Below the pieces are notes generated by a model, which saw only the letters and a program-made list of their open reading frames with translations, was not told the DNA's origin and searched no databases. The translations under genes and the position numbers were made by a program. A DNA stretch of 64,000 bases, taken from NCBI RefSeq assembly GCF_002995495.1, contig NZ_PVZV01000003.1, positions 558,001-622,000 on the forward strand. Reading direction: 5' to 3'. Origin of the DNA: Actinocorallia populi. GTDB taxonomy: Bacteria; Actinomycetota; Actinomycetes; Streptosporangiales; Streptosporangiaceae. Shown here one piece after another: positions 48,250 to 56,962 of this stretch (its first letter is position 1; each line of letters begins with the position of its first letter).

Positions 48250-48567
48250 GTGTCCCAGCCGAAGTTCGAAGTCCAGATGCTGCACGACCGGGTAATGATC
48301 AAGCCCGAGCGGGAGGCGGAGCGCACCAGCAGCAGCGGCATCGTCATCCCCGCCACCTCCGACACCTCCAACCAGCTGGCCTGGGGCGAGGTCTGCGGCA
48401 CCGGGCACCACGTGCGGACGGTCAAGGTCGGCGACCGCGTCCTGTTCCACCCCGAGGAGCAGCTCGAGGTGGAGCTGCAGGGCTCCACCTACCTCGTGAT
48501 GCGCGAACGCGACCTCCACGCGGTCGCCAACGAGCGCCCGGAGCACGGCACCGGCCTCTACCTCTGA
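48250..48567 (+). CDS. GroES-like (chaperonin-10 fold) small protein
   Basis: 105 aa. The sequence follows the Cpn10 order: LHDRVMIKPEREAERTSSSGIVIP at the N-terminus (canonical L-x-D-R-V-x-V-K-x3-E…T-x-G-G-I-x-I-P), then the W-G-E-V-x-x-x-G segment, VKVGDRVLF and a C-terminal LVMRERDLHAV. It diverges from the true GroES and has no groEL beside it. It may be a specialised co-chaperonin or a GroES-fold protein with another role. A strong hairpin follows directly. Confidence 0.85.
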   Translation: MSQPKFEVQMLHDRVMIKPEREAERTSSSGIVIPATSDTSNQLAWGEVCGTGHHVRTVKVGDRVLFHPEEQLEVELQGSTYLVMRERDLHAVANERPEHGTGLYL

Positions 48568-48569
48568 CG

Positions 48570-48600
48570 GTCGGGACTCCGGCGGAACCGGAGTCCCGAC
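48570..48600 (+). terminator. Strong GC hairpin terminator after the GroES-like gene
   Basis: GTCGGGACTCCGG - cggaa - CCGGAGTCCCGAC is a perfect 13-bp stem with a 5-base loop, starting 3 bases after the stop codon. A second, weaker hairpin (CCAGACG 48601-48607 with CGTCTGG 48623-48629) follows. There is no T-tract, as is common in actinomycetes. Confidence 0.75.
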
Positions 48601-48720
48601 CCAGACGATCAAGACAAAAGCCCGTCTGGATCGTTCCGTTGATTTCATTACAGAAAAGCCGACCTCCGGCCTCTTGCCGTACGCACCAACCCGAATCACT
48701 GTGATCTGCACAACACTTGG

Positions 48721-49515
48721 GTGGTGCGGATGCTCTCAGTGCGCAATCTCGAGGTCGTCTATCACGATGTCGCGCTGGTCCTGCGCGGCGTCAGCCTGAC
48801 CGTCCCCCGGCACCGGGTGGTGGCGCTGCTGGGCGCCAACGGCGCGGGAAAGACCACGCTGCTGCGGGCCGTCTCCGGCCTCCTGGACGTGCACGACGGG
48901 CGCGTCACCAAGGGGGGCGTCGAGCTGGGGGGCCGCCCCATCCACGGACTCGGCCCCGAGCGGGTGGTGCGGCGCGGCGTCCGCCAGGTCATGGAGGGCC
49001 GGCGGATCTTCGCGGAGCTGACCGTCGAGGAGAACCTGCGGATCGGCGCGCACACCGCGCCCAGGGCCCTCGGTGACAACCTGGCGCGGGTCTACGGGCT
49101 CTTCCCCCGGCTGAAGGCGCTGGCCTCCCGCACGGCCGGCTACCTGTCCGGCGGGGAGCAGCAGATGCTCGCGGTGGGCCGGGCCCTGATGTCCGATCCG
49201 GAGCTGCTGCTGCTGGACGAGCCGAGCCTGGGCCTGGCGCCCCGGCTGGTCCAGCAGATCAAGGAGATCATCGCGCAGATCAACGACCAGGGGACGACGA
49301 TCCTGCTGGTCGAGCAGAACGCGTCCATGGCGCTGTCGGTCGCCGACCACGGCTACGTCCTGGAGTCGGGCCGGATCGTCATGGACCGGCCCGCGGCCGA
49401 ACTGCTGGAGGACGACGACATCCGGGAGTTCTACCTCGGCCTCGGCGCGGAGGGCGCGGCGAGGTCGTTCCGCGACGTCAAGCACTACAAGCGGCGTAAG
49501 CGGTGGTTGTCATGA
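48721..49515 (+). CDS. Liv-type ABC transporter ATP-binding protein (LivF-like)
   Basis: About 264 aa. Walker A is GANGAGKTT (38-46), the signature LSGGEQQML, Walker B LLLLDEPSLGLAP, and the H-loop region is LLVEQNASMA (Gln-Asn in the LivF manner). First gene of a six-gene operon. The basic tail (KHYKRRKRWLS) is unusual for LivF and may contact its partners. Starts possible at GTG 48721, GTG 48724 or ATG 48730. It overlaps the next gene by 4 bases. Confidence 0.92.
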   Translation: MVRMLSVRNLEVVYHDVALVLRGVSLTVPRHRVVALLGANGAGKTTLLRAVSGLLDVHDGRVTKGGVELGGRPIHGLGPERVVRRGVRQVMEGRRIFAELTVEENLRIGAHTAPRALGDNLARVYGLFPRLKALASRTAGYLSGGEQQMLAVGRALMSDPELLLLDEPSLGLAPRLVQQIKEIIAQINDQGTTILLVEQNASMALSVADHGYVLESGRIVMDRPAAELLEDDDIREFYLGLGAEGAARSFRDVKHYKRRKRWLS

Positions 49516-50276
49516 CCGTGCTGGAAGTCCGGGACGTGCACCTGTCGTTCGCGGGTGTGAAGGCGATCGACGGCGTCTCCTTCGACGTGGCGGAGGGGGA
49601 GCTCTTCGCCGTCATCGGCCCCAACGGCGCCGGCAAGACCTCCATCTTCAACGTCATCTCCGGCGTCTACCGGCCTCAGCGGGGCTCCGTCGTCTTCCAG
49701 GGCGAGGACCTGACGGACCTCAAACCGCACCGGAGGGCGGAGAGGGGCATCGCCCGCACCTTCCAGAACGTCGAGTTGTTCTCCGGCCTGACGGTGCTCG
49801 ACAACCTCATGCTCGGCCGCCACCAGCACACGCGCTACGGTCCGCTGGCCGCGATGGCGTGGCTGGGACGCGCCCGCAGCGCCGAAGTCAGGGCGCGGGC
49901 CGCGGTCGAGGAGATCATCGACTTCCTGGAGCTCCAGCAGTGGCGGCGCCAGCTCGTGGGCCTGCTGCCTTACGGCGTGCAGAAGCGCGTCGAGCTGGGC
50001 CGCGCGCTGGCGATGGAGCCCCGCCTCCTGCTGCTGGACGAGCCGGTCGCCGGGATGAACCTGGAGGAGACCGAGGACATGGCCCGGTTCATCCTCGACA
50101 TCCGGCAGGAGCTCGGCGTCGCGATGATCCTCGTCGAGCACGACATGGGCCTGGTGATGGACCTGGCCGACCGGATCCTCGCCGTCGACTTCGGGGTGCG
50201 GCTGGCGCTGGACGTTCCCGAGCGCATCCGCGACCACCCGGAGGTGGTCAAGGCCTATCTGGGGGAGACCTCATGA
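49512..50276 (+). CDS. Liv-type ABC transporter ATP-binding protein (LivG-like)
   Basis: 254 aa. Walker A is GPNGAGKTS, Q-loop ARTFQNVELF, Walker B LLLLDEPVAGMN and H-loop LVEHDMGLVM. The ABC signature reads LPYGVQKRVE instead of LSGGQ-like, a variant typical of LivG relatives. ATG overlaps the previous stop (ATGA) and its own stop overlaps the acyl-CoA synthetase start, so all are translationally coupled. Confidence 0.93.
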   Translation: MTVLEVRDVHLSFAGVKAIDGVSFDVAEGELFAVIGPNGAGKTSIFNVISGVYRPQRGSVVFQGEDLTDLKPHRRAERGIARTFQNVELFSGLTVLDNLMLGRHQHTRYGPLAAMAWLGRARSAEVRARAAVEEIIDFLELQQWRRQLVGLLPYGVQKRVELGRALAMEPRLLLLDEPVAGMNLEETEDMARFILDIRQELGVAMILVEHDMGLVMDLADRILAVDFGVRLALDVPERIRDHPEVVKAYLGETS

Positions 50277-52081
50277 CCCTCGTCGAACGCCTCAAGCAGC
50301 ATGCCGAACAGAAACCCGGACGGGTCGCTCTCCGCGAGAAGGAGCTGGGGATCTGGCGGGAGGTGACCTGGGCCCGGTACTGGAAACAGGTGCAGATCGT
50401 CGGCCACGCCCTGCTCGCACTGGACCTGCAACCGGGTGAACGTGTGGCCGTACACGCCGACAACCGCCGTGAATGGCTCTACGCCGACCTCGGAACGGTC
50501 GCCGTACGCGGCATCACGATGGGCCTTTACCCCACCAACCCGGTGTCGGAGGTCGCGCATCTGCTCACCGACAGCGGCGCGTCCGTGCTCATAGCCGAGG
50601 ACCAGGAACAAGTCGACAAGGCACTGGAGGTGGACGCCCCGGAGCTGCGTCACATCGTCTATCTGGAGCCGCGCGGTATCCAGGGCCACTACGACGACCC
50701 GCGCCTCATGTCCTGGGACGAGTTCTGCGAACTGGGCGCGGCACATCGCCAACAGTTTCCCGCCGCGATCCTCCAGCGGATGTCGGAGACCCGTCCGGAC
50801 GACGTCGTCACGCTCGTCTACACGTCCGGGACGACGGGTCCGCCCAAGGGCGCGATGCTCACCCACGCCAACGTCGAGTTCGTCCTGTCCCTCGTCAAGG
50901 AAGACGGTTTCATCGACCCTCTGCCTTCGGAGAAGGACCTCATCGTCTCCTACCTCCCTCTCTGCCATATCGCCGAACGCTTCTTCACCACCTGGCTGAA
51001 CGTCACGGCCGGAGTGCAGGTCAACTTCGCCGAGTCCATCGACACCGTGACGCACAACCTCCGCGAGGTGCAGCCGACGCTGTTGTTCGGCGTCCCACGC
51101 ATCTGGGAGAAGGTCCTCGCCACCGTGGAGATCAGCGCGGGGAAGGCGACCTGGTTGAAACGCCGCTCCCTGCGCTTCTGGTTGCGAGTCGCCGACCGCA
51201 TAGGCACGAAACTCGTGGAGACGGGCGGCGCGCACACCCTCGGTACGCGTCTGCTCTACGCGCTCGGATGGCTGCTCTGCTTCCGTTCCCTGCGTACCGC
51301 CATCGGCATGCGGCATGTGCGTTACGCGGCCTCCGGAGCCGCTCCCATCGCCCCGGAGGTGCTGAAGTTCTTCATAGGCATCGGCATCCCGATGCACGAG
51401 GTCTACGGGATGACGGAGAACTCCGGCGTGGCCACCGCCACCATCAGAGGCCGCGTCCGGCTCGGCACGGTCGGCGAACCCCGCAAGGGCGTCGATCTGC
51501 GCATCGCCGAGGACGGCGAGATCCTCACCCGCCACCCCGGCACCTTCGCGGGGTACTGGGGACTCCCTGACGCCGCCCCCGTCGACGAGGACGGCTGGCT
51601 CCACACCGGCGACCTCGGCGTCCTGGAGGACGGCTTCCTGCGCATCACCGGCCGCAAGAAGGAGATCATCATCACCGCGGGCGGCAAGAACGTGGCCTCC
51701 GCCGAGATCGAGAACTCCCTGAAGGCCTCCCCCTACGTCAAGGAGGCCCTGGTCATCGGCGACCGCCGCCCCTATCTGACGGCGCTGATCGGCATCGAGG
51801 GCGACACCGTCGGCGACTGGGCGCGGCGGCGGCGCATCCCCTACACCACCTACCGCGACCTCAGCGAGCGGCAGGAGGTCCGCACCCTGATCGGGCAGGT
51901 CGTCGAGAACGTCAACGAACGGCTGGCGCGGGTCGAGCAGATCAAGGACTTCCGGCTGCTGCCCAAGGAGCTCGGCCACGAGGAAGGCGAGCTCACCGCC
52001 ACCCAGAAGGTCAAGCGCCGCGCCGTGGAGGACGCCTTCGCCGACCTCATCGCCACCCTCTACCCCGGGAGGACGTCCTGA
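50273..52081 (+). CDS. AMP-forming acyl-CoA synthetase (FadD15-like) embedded in the ABC operon
   Basis: A 602-aa adenylate-forming ligase. AMP motif YTSGTTGPPKGAM (about 184-196), the A5-type VYGMTENSG, the GWLHTGDLG motif, and ITGRKKEIIITAGGKNVA with the hinge and a C-terminal Lys region (TATQKVKRR). Length and motifs match long-chain acyl-CoA synthetases of the FadD15/bubblegum type. It makes an acyl-CoA from a carboxylic acid, ATP and CoA. Its position between the ATPase and permease genes, with 4-base overlaps on both sides, suggests the transported compound is activated on entry. Confidence 0.94.
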   Translation: MTLVERLKQHAEQKPGRVALREKELGIWREVTWARYWKQVQIVGHALLALDLQPGERVAVHADNRREWLYADLGTVAVRGITMGLYPTNPVSEVAHLLTDSGASVLIAEDQEQVDKALEVDAPELRHIVYLEPRGIQGHYDDPRLMSWDEFCELGAAHRQQFPAAILQRMSETRPDDVVTLVYTSGTTGPPKGAMLTHANVEFVLSLVKEDGFIDPLPSEKDLIVSYLPLCHIAERFFTTWLNVTAGVQVNFAESIDTVTHNLREVQPTLLFGVPRIWEKVLATVEISAGKATWLKRRSLRFWLRVADRIGTKLVETGGAHTLGTRLLYALGWLLCFRSLRTAIGMRHVRYAASGAAPIAPEVLKFFIGIGIPMHEVYGMTENSGVATATIRGRVRLGTVGEPRKGVDLRIAEDGEILTRHPGTFAGYWGLPDAAPVDEDGWLHTGDLGVLEDGFLRITGRKKEIIITAGGKNVASAEIENSLKASPYVKEALVIGDRRPYLTALIGIEGDTVGDWARRRRIPYTTYRDLSERQEVRTLIGQVVENVNERLARVEQIKDFRLLPKELGHEEGELTATQKVKRRAVEDAFADLIATLYPGRTS

Positions 52082-52965
52082 GCGAATTCTGGCAGGCCAT
52101 CGCCAGAGGCCTGGGCAACGGCTCCATCTACGCGCTGCTCGCCCTCGGCTTCGTCATCGTCTACAAATCGATGCGCGTCATCAGCTTCGCCCAGCCGGGG
52201 TTCATGCTGGCGGGCGCCGTCATCGTCACTTATCTCAGCGCGGAAGTCGGCTTCTGGGCCGCGGCGGTGCTGTCCGTGCTGGCCGTCTCCCTGCTGGCTC
52301 TGGGCGTGGAGCGGGTGGCGATACGGCCGATGGTCGGCCGTCCGGTGTTCGCGATAGCCATCATCACGCTCGGCCTGGACGTCGTCATCCGGGTGGTCGC
52401 CAACGGCTTCATCGGCCTGGACGTGCGCCAGGTGGGCGACCCGTGGAAGCTGGACACCGTCTCCGTCCTCGGCGTGGAGGTCCAGCAGCGTTATCTGGCG
52501 ATGTTCGCCGCGGCTCTGCTCATGGTGGCGGCACTGTTCCTGTTCTTCCGCTACACGCGCTTCGGACTGGCGATGCGCGCGGCGTCCTTCGACCAGGAGG
52601 CGGCCCTGGCGCAGGGAGTCAGCGTCAGCGGCGTCTTCGCGGTCAGCTGGGCGATGGCCGGAGGCCTGGCGGCGGTCGCGGGCATCATGTTCGGCGCCGG
52701 CACGAGCATCGACCAGAACATCTGGATCATCGCCCTCAAGGCCCTGCCCGCCATCATCCTCGGCGGCCTGGACTCCCTGGCGGGCGCCGTCGCGGGCGGC
52801 CTGGCGATCGGCCTGTTCGAGTCCCTGGTCAGCAGCTACCAGAGCGACCACCTGCCCTGGCTGGGCGAGAACTTCGCGACCGTCAGCCCGTACGTGCTGA
52901 TGCTCGCCGTCCTCCTCCTGAGACCGTACGGGTTGTTCGGCACCCGCGAGGTGGAGCGAGTATGA
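52078..52965 (+). CDS. Liv-type ABC permease (LivH-like), CTG start
   Basis: 295 aa with about eight membrane helices. The conserved LivH N-terminus (SEFWQAIARGLGNGSIYALLALGFVIVYKS…ISFAQPGF) is encoded in frame from CTG at 52078, preceded by GGGAGG with 5-base spacing. No ATG, GTG or TTG lies nearby in frame upstream of that segment. The first ATG (52171) would delete the first membrane helix. The EAA-like loop ALRAAxxDQEAALAQGVSV and C-terminal ALPAIILGGLDSLAGA are present. CTG overlaps the ligase stop (CTGA), extending the run of coupled starts. Confidence 0.85.
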   Translation: MSEFWQAIARGLGNGSIYALLALGFVIVYKSMRVISFAQPGFMLAGAVIVTYLSAEVGFWAAAVLSVLAVSLLALGVERVAIRPMVGRPVFAIAIITLGLDVVIRVVANGFIGLDVRQVGDPWKLDTVSVLGVEVQQRYLAMFAAALLMVAALFLFFRYTRFGLAMRAASFDQEAALAQGVSVSGVFAVSWAMAGGLAAVAGIMFGAGTSIDQNIWIIALKALPAIILGGLDSLAGAVAGGLAIGLFESLVSSYQSDHLPWLGENFATVSPYVLMLAVLLLRPYGLFGTREVERV

Positions 52966-54056
52966 CCAGGCCGCTGCTCTACACGTCCTACAAGCAGGAC
53001 ACGGCGCTGCTCGACACGCGCGCCAAGCGCCTGTCCGTGCTGGTGCTTCTAGTGGCCGCCGCCTTCGTCCCGTTGCAGGTGGCCGACGACCTTCTGCAGC
53101 TGCTGGCCGTCGGGATGGTGGCCTCGATAGGCGCGATCGGGCTGAACATCGTCAGCGGGTATGCGGGGCAGATCTCTCTCGGCCACGCGTTCTTCCTCGC
53201 GATAGGCGCGTACACGGGGGCGGCTCTTTCCGGTGATCCGGATGGCAAGGTGCTCGGTTTCGGGGTCGATTTCCTGCCCGTGTGGGTGCTGGCCTCCGGT
53301 CTGGTGGCGGCCGTCGCGGGCGTCATCGTCGCACCGCTGGCGACCCGCCTGCGCGGCTTGTACCTGGCCGTCGTCACGCTCGGGCTGGTGTTCCTGGGCG
53401 CGCACATCCTCAAGGAGTGGGATGCGCTGAGCGGCGGGCCCGGGGTGGGGCGTCCGGCGGCCGTGCCGGCGCTCTTCGGCATCCGCCTGGACGAGCCCGG
53501 GACGTTCACCAAAGAGCAGAAGATGTTCTGGCTGATGCTCGTCCTGCTGGTCGTCTTCGCCGTCCTGGCCCGCAATCTCGTGCGTTCCAGGGTCGGCCGC
53601 GCCTTCGTCGCCGTGCGCGACCGCGACCTGGCGGCCTCGGCCATCGGCATCGACGTGGGCCGCACCAAGCTGCTGGCCTTCGCCGTCTCGTCGTTCTACG
53701 CGGGTGTGGCCGGCTCCCTGCTGTACACCGTCGCCGGGTACATGGACCCGGAGTCCTTCGGCCTTGCGATGTCCATCCAGTACATCGCCATGGTCCAGAT
53801 CGGCGGGATCGCCACGATCTCCGGCTCGATCATGGGCGCGATGGCGCTGACCCTGCTGCCGCGCCTCACCCGCGAGCTGCCCGCCGTCCTGCCGTTCATC
53901 AGCACCGACACCCAGGAATTCCCCAACGTGTACCAGGTGGACACCGCCCTCTACGGCGTCCTGATCATCGCCTTCCTCATCTTCGAGCCGCGCGGCATGT
54001 ACGGCCTGTGGAACCGCCAGCGCGCCTACTGGAAGGCGTGGCCCTTCTCCTACTGA
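52962..54056 (+). CDS. Liv-type ABC permease (LivM-like)
   Basis: 364 aa, about nine membrane helices. Family landmarks are IGLNIVSGYAGQISLGHAFFLAIGAY near residue 55, LYLAVVTLGLVFL, the EAA-like FVAVRDRDLAASAIGIDV, and IGGIATISGSIMGA. Forms the channel with the LivH-like protein. ATG overlaps the previous stop by 4 bases. It ends 25 bp before the binding-protein gene, which has GGAGG before its ATG. Confidence 0.94.
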   Translation: MTRPLLYTSYKQDTALLDTRAKRLSVLVLLVAAAFVPLQVADDLLQLLAVGMVASIGAIGLNIVSGYAGQISLGHAFFLAIGAYTGAALSGDPDGKVLGFGVDFLPVWVLASGLVAAVAGVIVAPLATRLRGLYLAVVTLGLVFLGAHILKEWDALSGGPGVGRPAAVPALFGIRLDEPGTFTKEQKMFWLMLVLLVVFAVLARNLVRSRVGRAFVAVRDRDLAASAIGIDVGRTKLLAFAVSSFYAGVAGSLLYTVAGYMDPESFGLAMSIQYIAMVQIGGIATISGSIMGAMALTLLPRLTRELPAVLPFISTDTQEFPNVYQVDTALYGVLIIAFLIFEPRGMYGLWNRQRAYWKAWPFSY

Positions 54057-54081
54057 CACCCACCCCCCTCTGGAGGAGTCC

Positions 54082-55335
54082 ATGAAGAAGCACCTCGCGG
54101 CCCTGGCCGCCTGCGTGCTCGTCCTGTCCGGCTGCGGACGCGGCGACGAGAGCGAGGCGACGGCCCCCGGCGTCACCGACGAGGCCTGTCCCGAGGCGGT
54201 GAACAAGGACAACGGCTGCATCTACCTCGGCGTCATCTCCGACCTGACCACCGGCCCGTTCAAGGCGCTGGCCGTCTCCATCACCGACGCGCAGAAGGCG
54301 TTCTGGAAGCGCGTCAACGACAACGGCGGCATCGGCGGCTACGACGTCGACGTCACGAAGTACATCCGCGACAACCATTACTCGCCCGAGACGCACAACC
54401 AGGTCTACCAGGAGATCAAGGGGAAGGTCCTGGCGCTCGCGCAGAGCCTCGGCTCCCCCACCACGGCCGCCGTCATCGAGGACATGAAGACCAACAAGGT
54501 GCTCGCCACGCCCGCGTCCTGGACGTCGAGCTGGAACTTCGAGGATGTCATCCTGGAGTCCGGCGCGCCGTACTGCATCGAGTCGATGAACGCCGTCGAC
54601 TACGCGGTGGAGGCCATCAAGCCCAAGAGCGTGATGGCCGTGTACGTGCCGGGCGACTACGGCGAGGACGCCGCGGAGGGGGCGAAGGTCGCGGCGGAGG
54701 CCCACGGGCTGTCCTTCACCGGTGTGGAGAGTCCGCCCGGACAGGAGAACCAGGGCGGTGCCATCGACGCGATCGTCAAGGCCAAGCCCGACCTCGTCAT
54801 CCTCACCGCGGGCCCGACGGACGCGGCCACGGTCGTCGGCCAGGCCGCGGCGCGCGGCTACAAGGGGCGCTTCATCGGCACGGGGCCGACCTGGAACCCC
54901 GGGCTCATCGCCTCCCCTGCGGCGGACGCGCTGAAGGCGCTGTACTGGCAGTCGGCACCGTGGCTGCCGTGGCAGACCGACACTCCGGGCCACAAGGCGA
55001 TGCGCGAGACGCTGAGCGGCGTGACGCCCAACGACGGCTACACGGCGGGCTGGGTGTGGTCGTACCCGTTGAAGGCCGCGTTGGAGAAGGCCGCCTCCAA
55101 CGGCGAACTCACCCGTGACGGCCTGTTCAAGGCCGTCAAGCAGCTGACGAGCGTCGACTACGAGGGCATGTTGGAGAACGCCGGCAACTACGCGGGCGAT
55201 CCCAACAGCGCCGTGGTGCGCTCCTCCGTCATCGCGCAGCCCGACGAGTCCGCCCCCACGAAGGTGAAGGTCATCAAGGAGCCGTTCGTGGGACCGACGG
55301 CACAGGACTACACGCTCAGCAAGCCCTGCTTCTGA
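54082..55335 (+). CDS. Liv-type ABC substrate-binding lipoprotein (LivK-like)
   Basis: A 417-aa lipoprotein: signal with lipobox LVLSGC (Cys18), then a type I periplasmic-binding-protein fold beginning IYLGVISDLTTGPF and QKAFWKRVNDNGGIGGY, the amino-acid/amide-binding family pattern. Ligand specificity cannot be read. It captures the substrate of the operon outside the membrane. Cys pairs (SGAPYC, KPC) may form disulfides. Last gene before a strong bidirectional hairpin. Confidence 0.93.
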   Translation: MKKHLAALAACVLVLSGCGRGDESEATAPGVTDEACPEAVNKDNGCIYLGVISDLTTGPFKALAVSITDAQKAFWKRVNDNGGIGGYDVDVTKYIRDNHYSPETHNQVYQEIKGKVLALAQSLGSPTTAAVIEDMKTNKVLATPASWTSSWNFEDVILESGAPYCIESMNAVDYAVEAIKPKSVMAVYVPGDYGEDAAEGAKVAAEAHGLSFTGVESPPGQENQGGAIDAIVKAKPDLVILTAGPTDAATVVGQAAARGYKGRFIGTGPTWNPGLIASPAADALKALYWQSAPWLPWQTDTPGHKAMRETLSGVTPNDGYTAGWVWSYPLKAALEKAASNGELTRDGLFKAVKQLTSVDYEGMLENAGNYAGDPNSAVVRSSVIAQPDESAPTKVKVIKEPFVGPTAQDYTLSKPCF

Positions 55336-55346
55336 GCGTGCGGAAA

Positions 55347-55374
55347 GGGGGCCGGACACAGGCGTCCGGCCCCC
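55347..55374. terminator. Bidirectional terminator between the ABC operon and the aldehyde dehydrogenase gene
   Basis: GGGGGCCGGAC - acaggc - GTCCGGCCCCC is a perfect 11-bp stem in the 54-bp gap between convergent genes. A short pyrimidine run (TCTT) follows on the plus strand. Confidence 0.75.
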
Positions 55375-55389
55375 TCTTCACGCGTTCGC

Positions 55390-56823
55390 TCAGGCGGGAC
55401 GCGGGATGGACTTGTGTTCCAGGTAGGCGTCCAGGCCCTCGGGGCCGAGTTCGCGGCCCAGGCCGGAGTTCTTGAAGCCGCCGAACGGGGTGTTGGGGTC
55501 GATGCTGTAGAGGTTGACGCCGCAGCTGCCGGTGCGGATGCGGCGGGCGACGTCGATGCCGTGCTCGACGTCGGCGGTCCACACCGAGCCGCCCAGGCCG
55601 TAGTCGCTGTCGTTGGCGATGCGGATCGCGTCTTCCTCGTCCTCGTACGGCAGGAGCGCCAGGACGGGGCCGAAGATCTCCTCGCGGGCGATGCGCATGT
55701 CGTTGGTGACGTTGCCGAAGACGGTGGGGGCGACGTACCAGCCGCGGTCGTACGGCCGCTCCAGGCCGCCGACGAGCAGCTTGGCGCCCTCGTCCTGGCC
55801 GATGCGGATGTAGTCCTCCACCCGCTCCTGCTGGCGGCGGGCCACCAGCGGGCCGATCTCGGTGGCGAAGTCGGCCGGGTCGCCCACGGCCAGGCCGCCG
55901 ACCATGGTCGCCAGCGCGTCGGCGACCTCGTCGTAGCGGCTGCGGGGTGCCAGGATGCGGGTCTGCGCGGCGCAGGCCTGGCCGTTGTTCATCAGCGAGG
56001 CGAGCTTGAAGCCCTCGATGGTGGTCGCCAGGTCGGCGTCCTCGAGGATGATCGCGGCGGACTTGCCGCCCAGTTCCAGGGTGCAGCGCTTGAGCTGGCG
56101 CCCGCACACCTCGCCGATCTGGCGTCCGGCCGCGGTGGAGCCGGTGAAGGAGACCTTGTCGACGCCGGGGTGGGCCACCAGGTGCGCGCCGACCTCGCGT
56201 CCGGCGGTCACGAAGTTGACGACGCCGTCGGGGATGCCGGCCTCCTTGACCCACTCGGCGAGCAGGTAGGCGTCCAGCGGGGTCTCCGGGGAGGGCTTGG
56301 CCACCACGGTGCAGCCGGCCAGCAGCGCGGGCGCGAGCTTGAGCATCAGCGTGAACTGGGGGACGTTCCACGGATAGATCGCCGCCACGACGCCGACCGG
56401 CTCCTTGGTGACCGTCACCGGGCCCTGCATGCCCTGCCGCTCCTCCTCCCAGGTGTAGGAGGCGGCGAGATCGACGTAGTACTGCAGCACCATCTGCGGA
56501 ATCGCGGACTGGGCGAACGCCGCGAACAACGCGGGCGAGCCCATCTCCGACACCACGAGGTCGGCCATCGGCTGGGAGTTGGCCGCGTAGATGGCGGACA
56601 GGCGGCCCAGCGCCTCGGCGCGCTCGGCGGGTGTCATCCGGGGCCACGGCCCGTGGTCGAAGGCCTGCCGCGCGGCCGCCACCGCCCGGTCGATGTCGGC
56701 GTTCGTGCCCTCGGGCACCCGGCCGATGACCTCTTCGGTATGCGGCGAGACGACGTCGATCGTGCCCGCGCCCGCGGGCTCGACCCACTCTCCGCCGATG
56801 AAGAAGTGGCTGTACTCCTGCAA
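55390..56823 (-). CDS. Aldehyde dehydrogenase family protein
   Basis: A 477-aa NAD(P)-dependent enzyme. The oxyanion Asn is in YPWNVPQF (Asn153), the general-base Glu in LELGGKSA (Glu250), catalytic Cys in NNGQACAAQTR (Cys284), and cofactor loop FTGSTAAGRQI. Oxidises an aldehyde to the acid. Start is TTG at 56823 because GGAGG sits 5 bases before it; a TTG four codons upstream lies inside that ribosome-binding site. It could supply or use acids handled by the convergent ABC-ligase operon, which is inference. A GntR-like palindrome precedes it. Confidence 0.93.
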   Translation of the reverse strand: MQEYSHFFIGGEWVEPAGAGTIDVVSPHTEEVIGRVPEGTNADIDRAVAAARQAFDHGPWPRMTPAERAEALGRLSAIYAANSQPMADLVVSEMGSPALFAAFAQSAIPQMVLQYYVDLAASYTWEEERQGMQGPVTVTKEPVGVVAAIYPWNVPQFTLMLKLAPALLAGCTVVAKPSPETPLDAYLLAEWVKEAGIPDGVVNFVTAGREVGAHLVAHPGVDKVSFTGSTAAGRQIGEVCGRQLKRCTLELGGKSAAIILEDADLATTIEGFKLASLMNNGQACAAQTRILAPRSRYDEVADALATMVGGLAVGDPADFATEIGPLVARRQQERVEDYIRIGQDEGAKLLVGGLERPYDRGWYVAPTVFGNVTNDMRIAREEIFGPVLALLPYEDEEDAIRIANDSDYGLGGSVWTADVEHGIDVARRIRTGSCGVNLYSIDPNTPFGGFKNSGLGRELGPEGLDAYLEHKSIPRPA

Positions 56824-56912
56824 GGGTTCCTCCAACCAGGGGGTGGACGTCGGGAGGCGGGCCGACCAAATGTTTGCTCGGCTGCTCCGTCAGCATCTCA
56901 CGCGTGTTCTGA

Positions 56913-56946
56913 TTGTCTACAAGGTCGTCTTCCTTGTCGATACAAG
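56913..56946. promoter_or_regulatory. Candidate GntR/FadR-type operator pair
   Basis: TTGTCTACAA (56913-56922) fits the FadR-subfamily GntR pattern T-N-G-T-N-N-A-C-N-A exactly. Twenty bases downstream CTTGT-cgat-ACAAG (56933-56946) is a second, wider palindrome of the same half-sites. They lie 90-123 bases upstream of the aldehyde dehydrogenase start, on the side where its promoter should be. Confidence 0.45.
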
Positions 56947-56962
56947 AGCCTAGACCCGGGTC

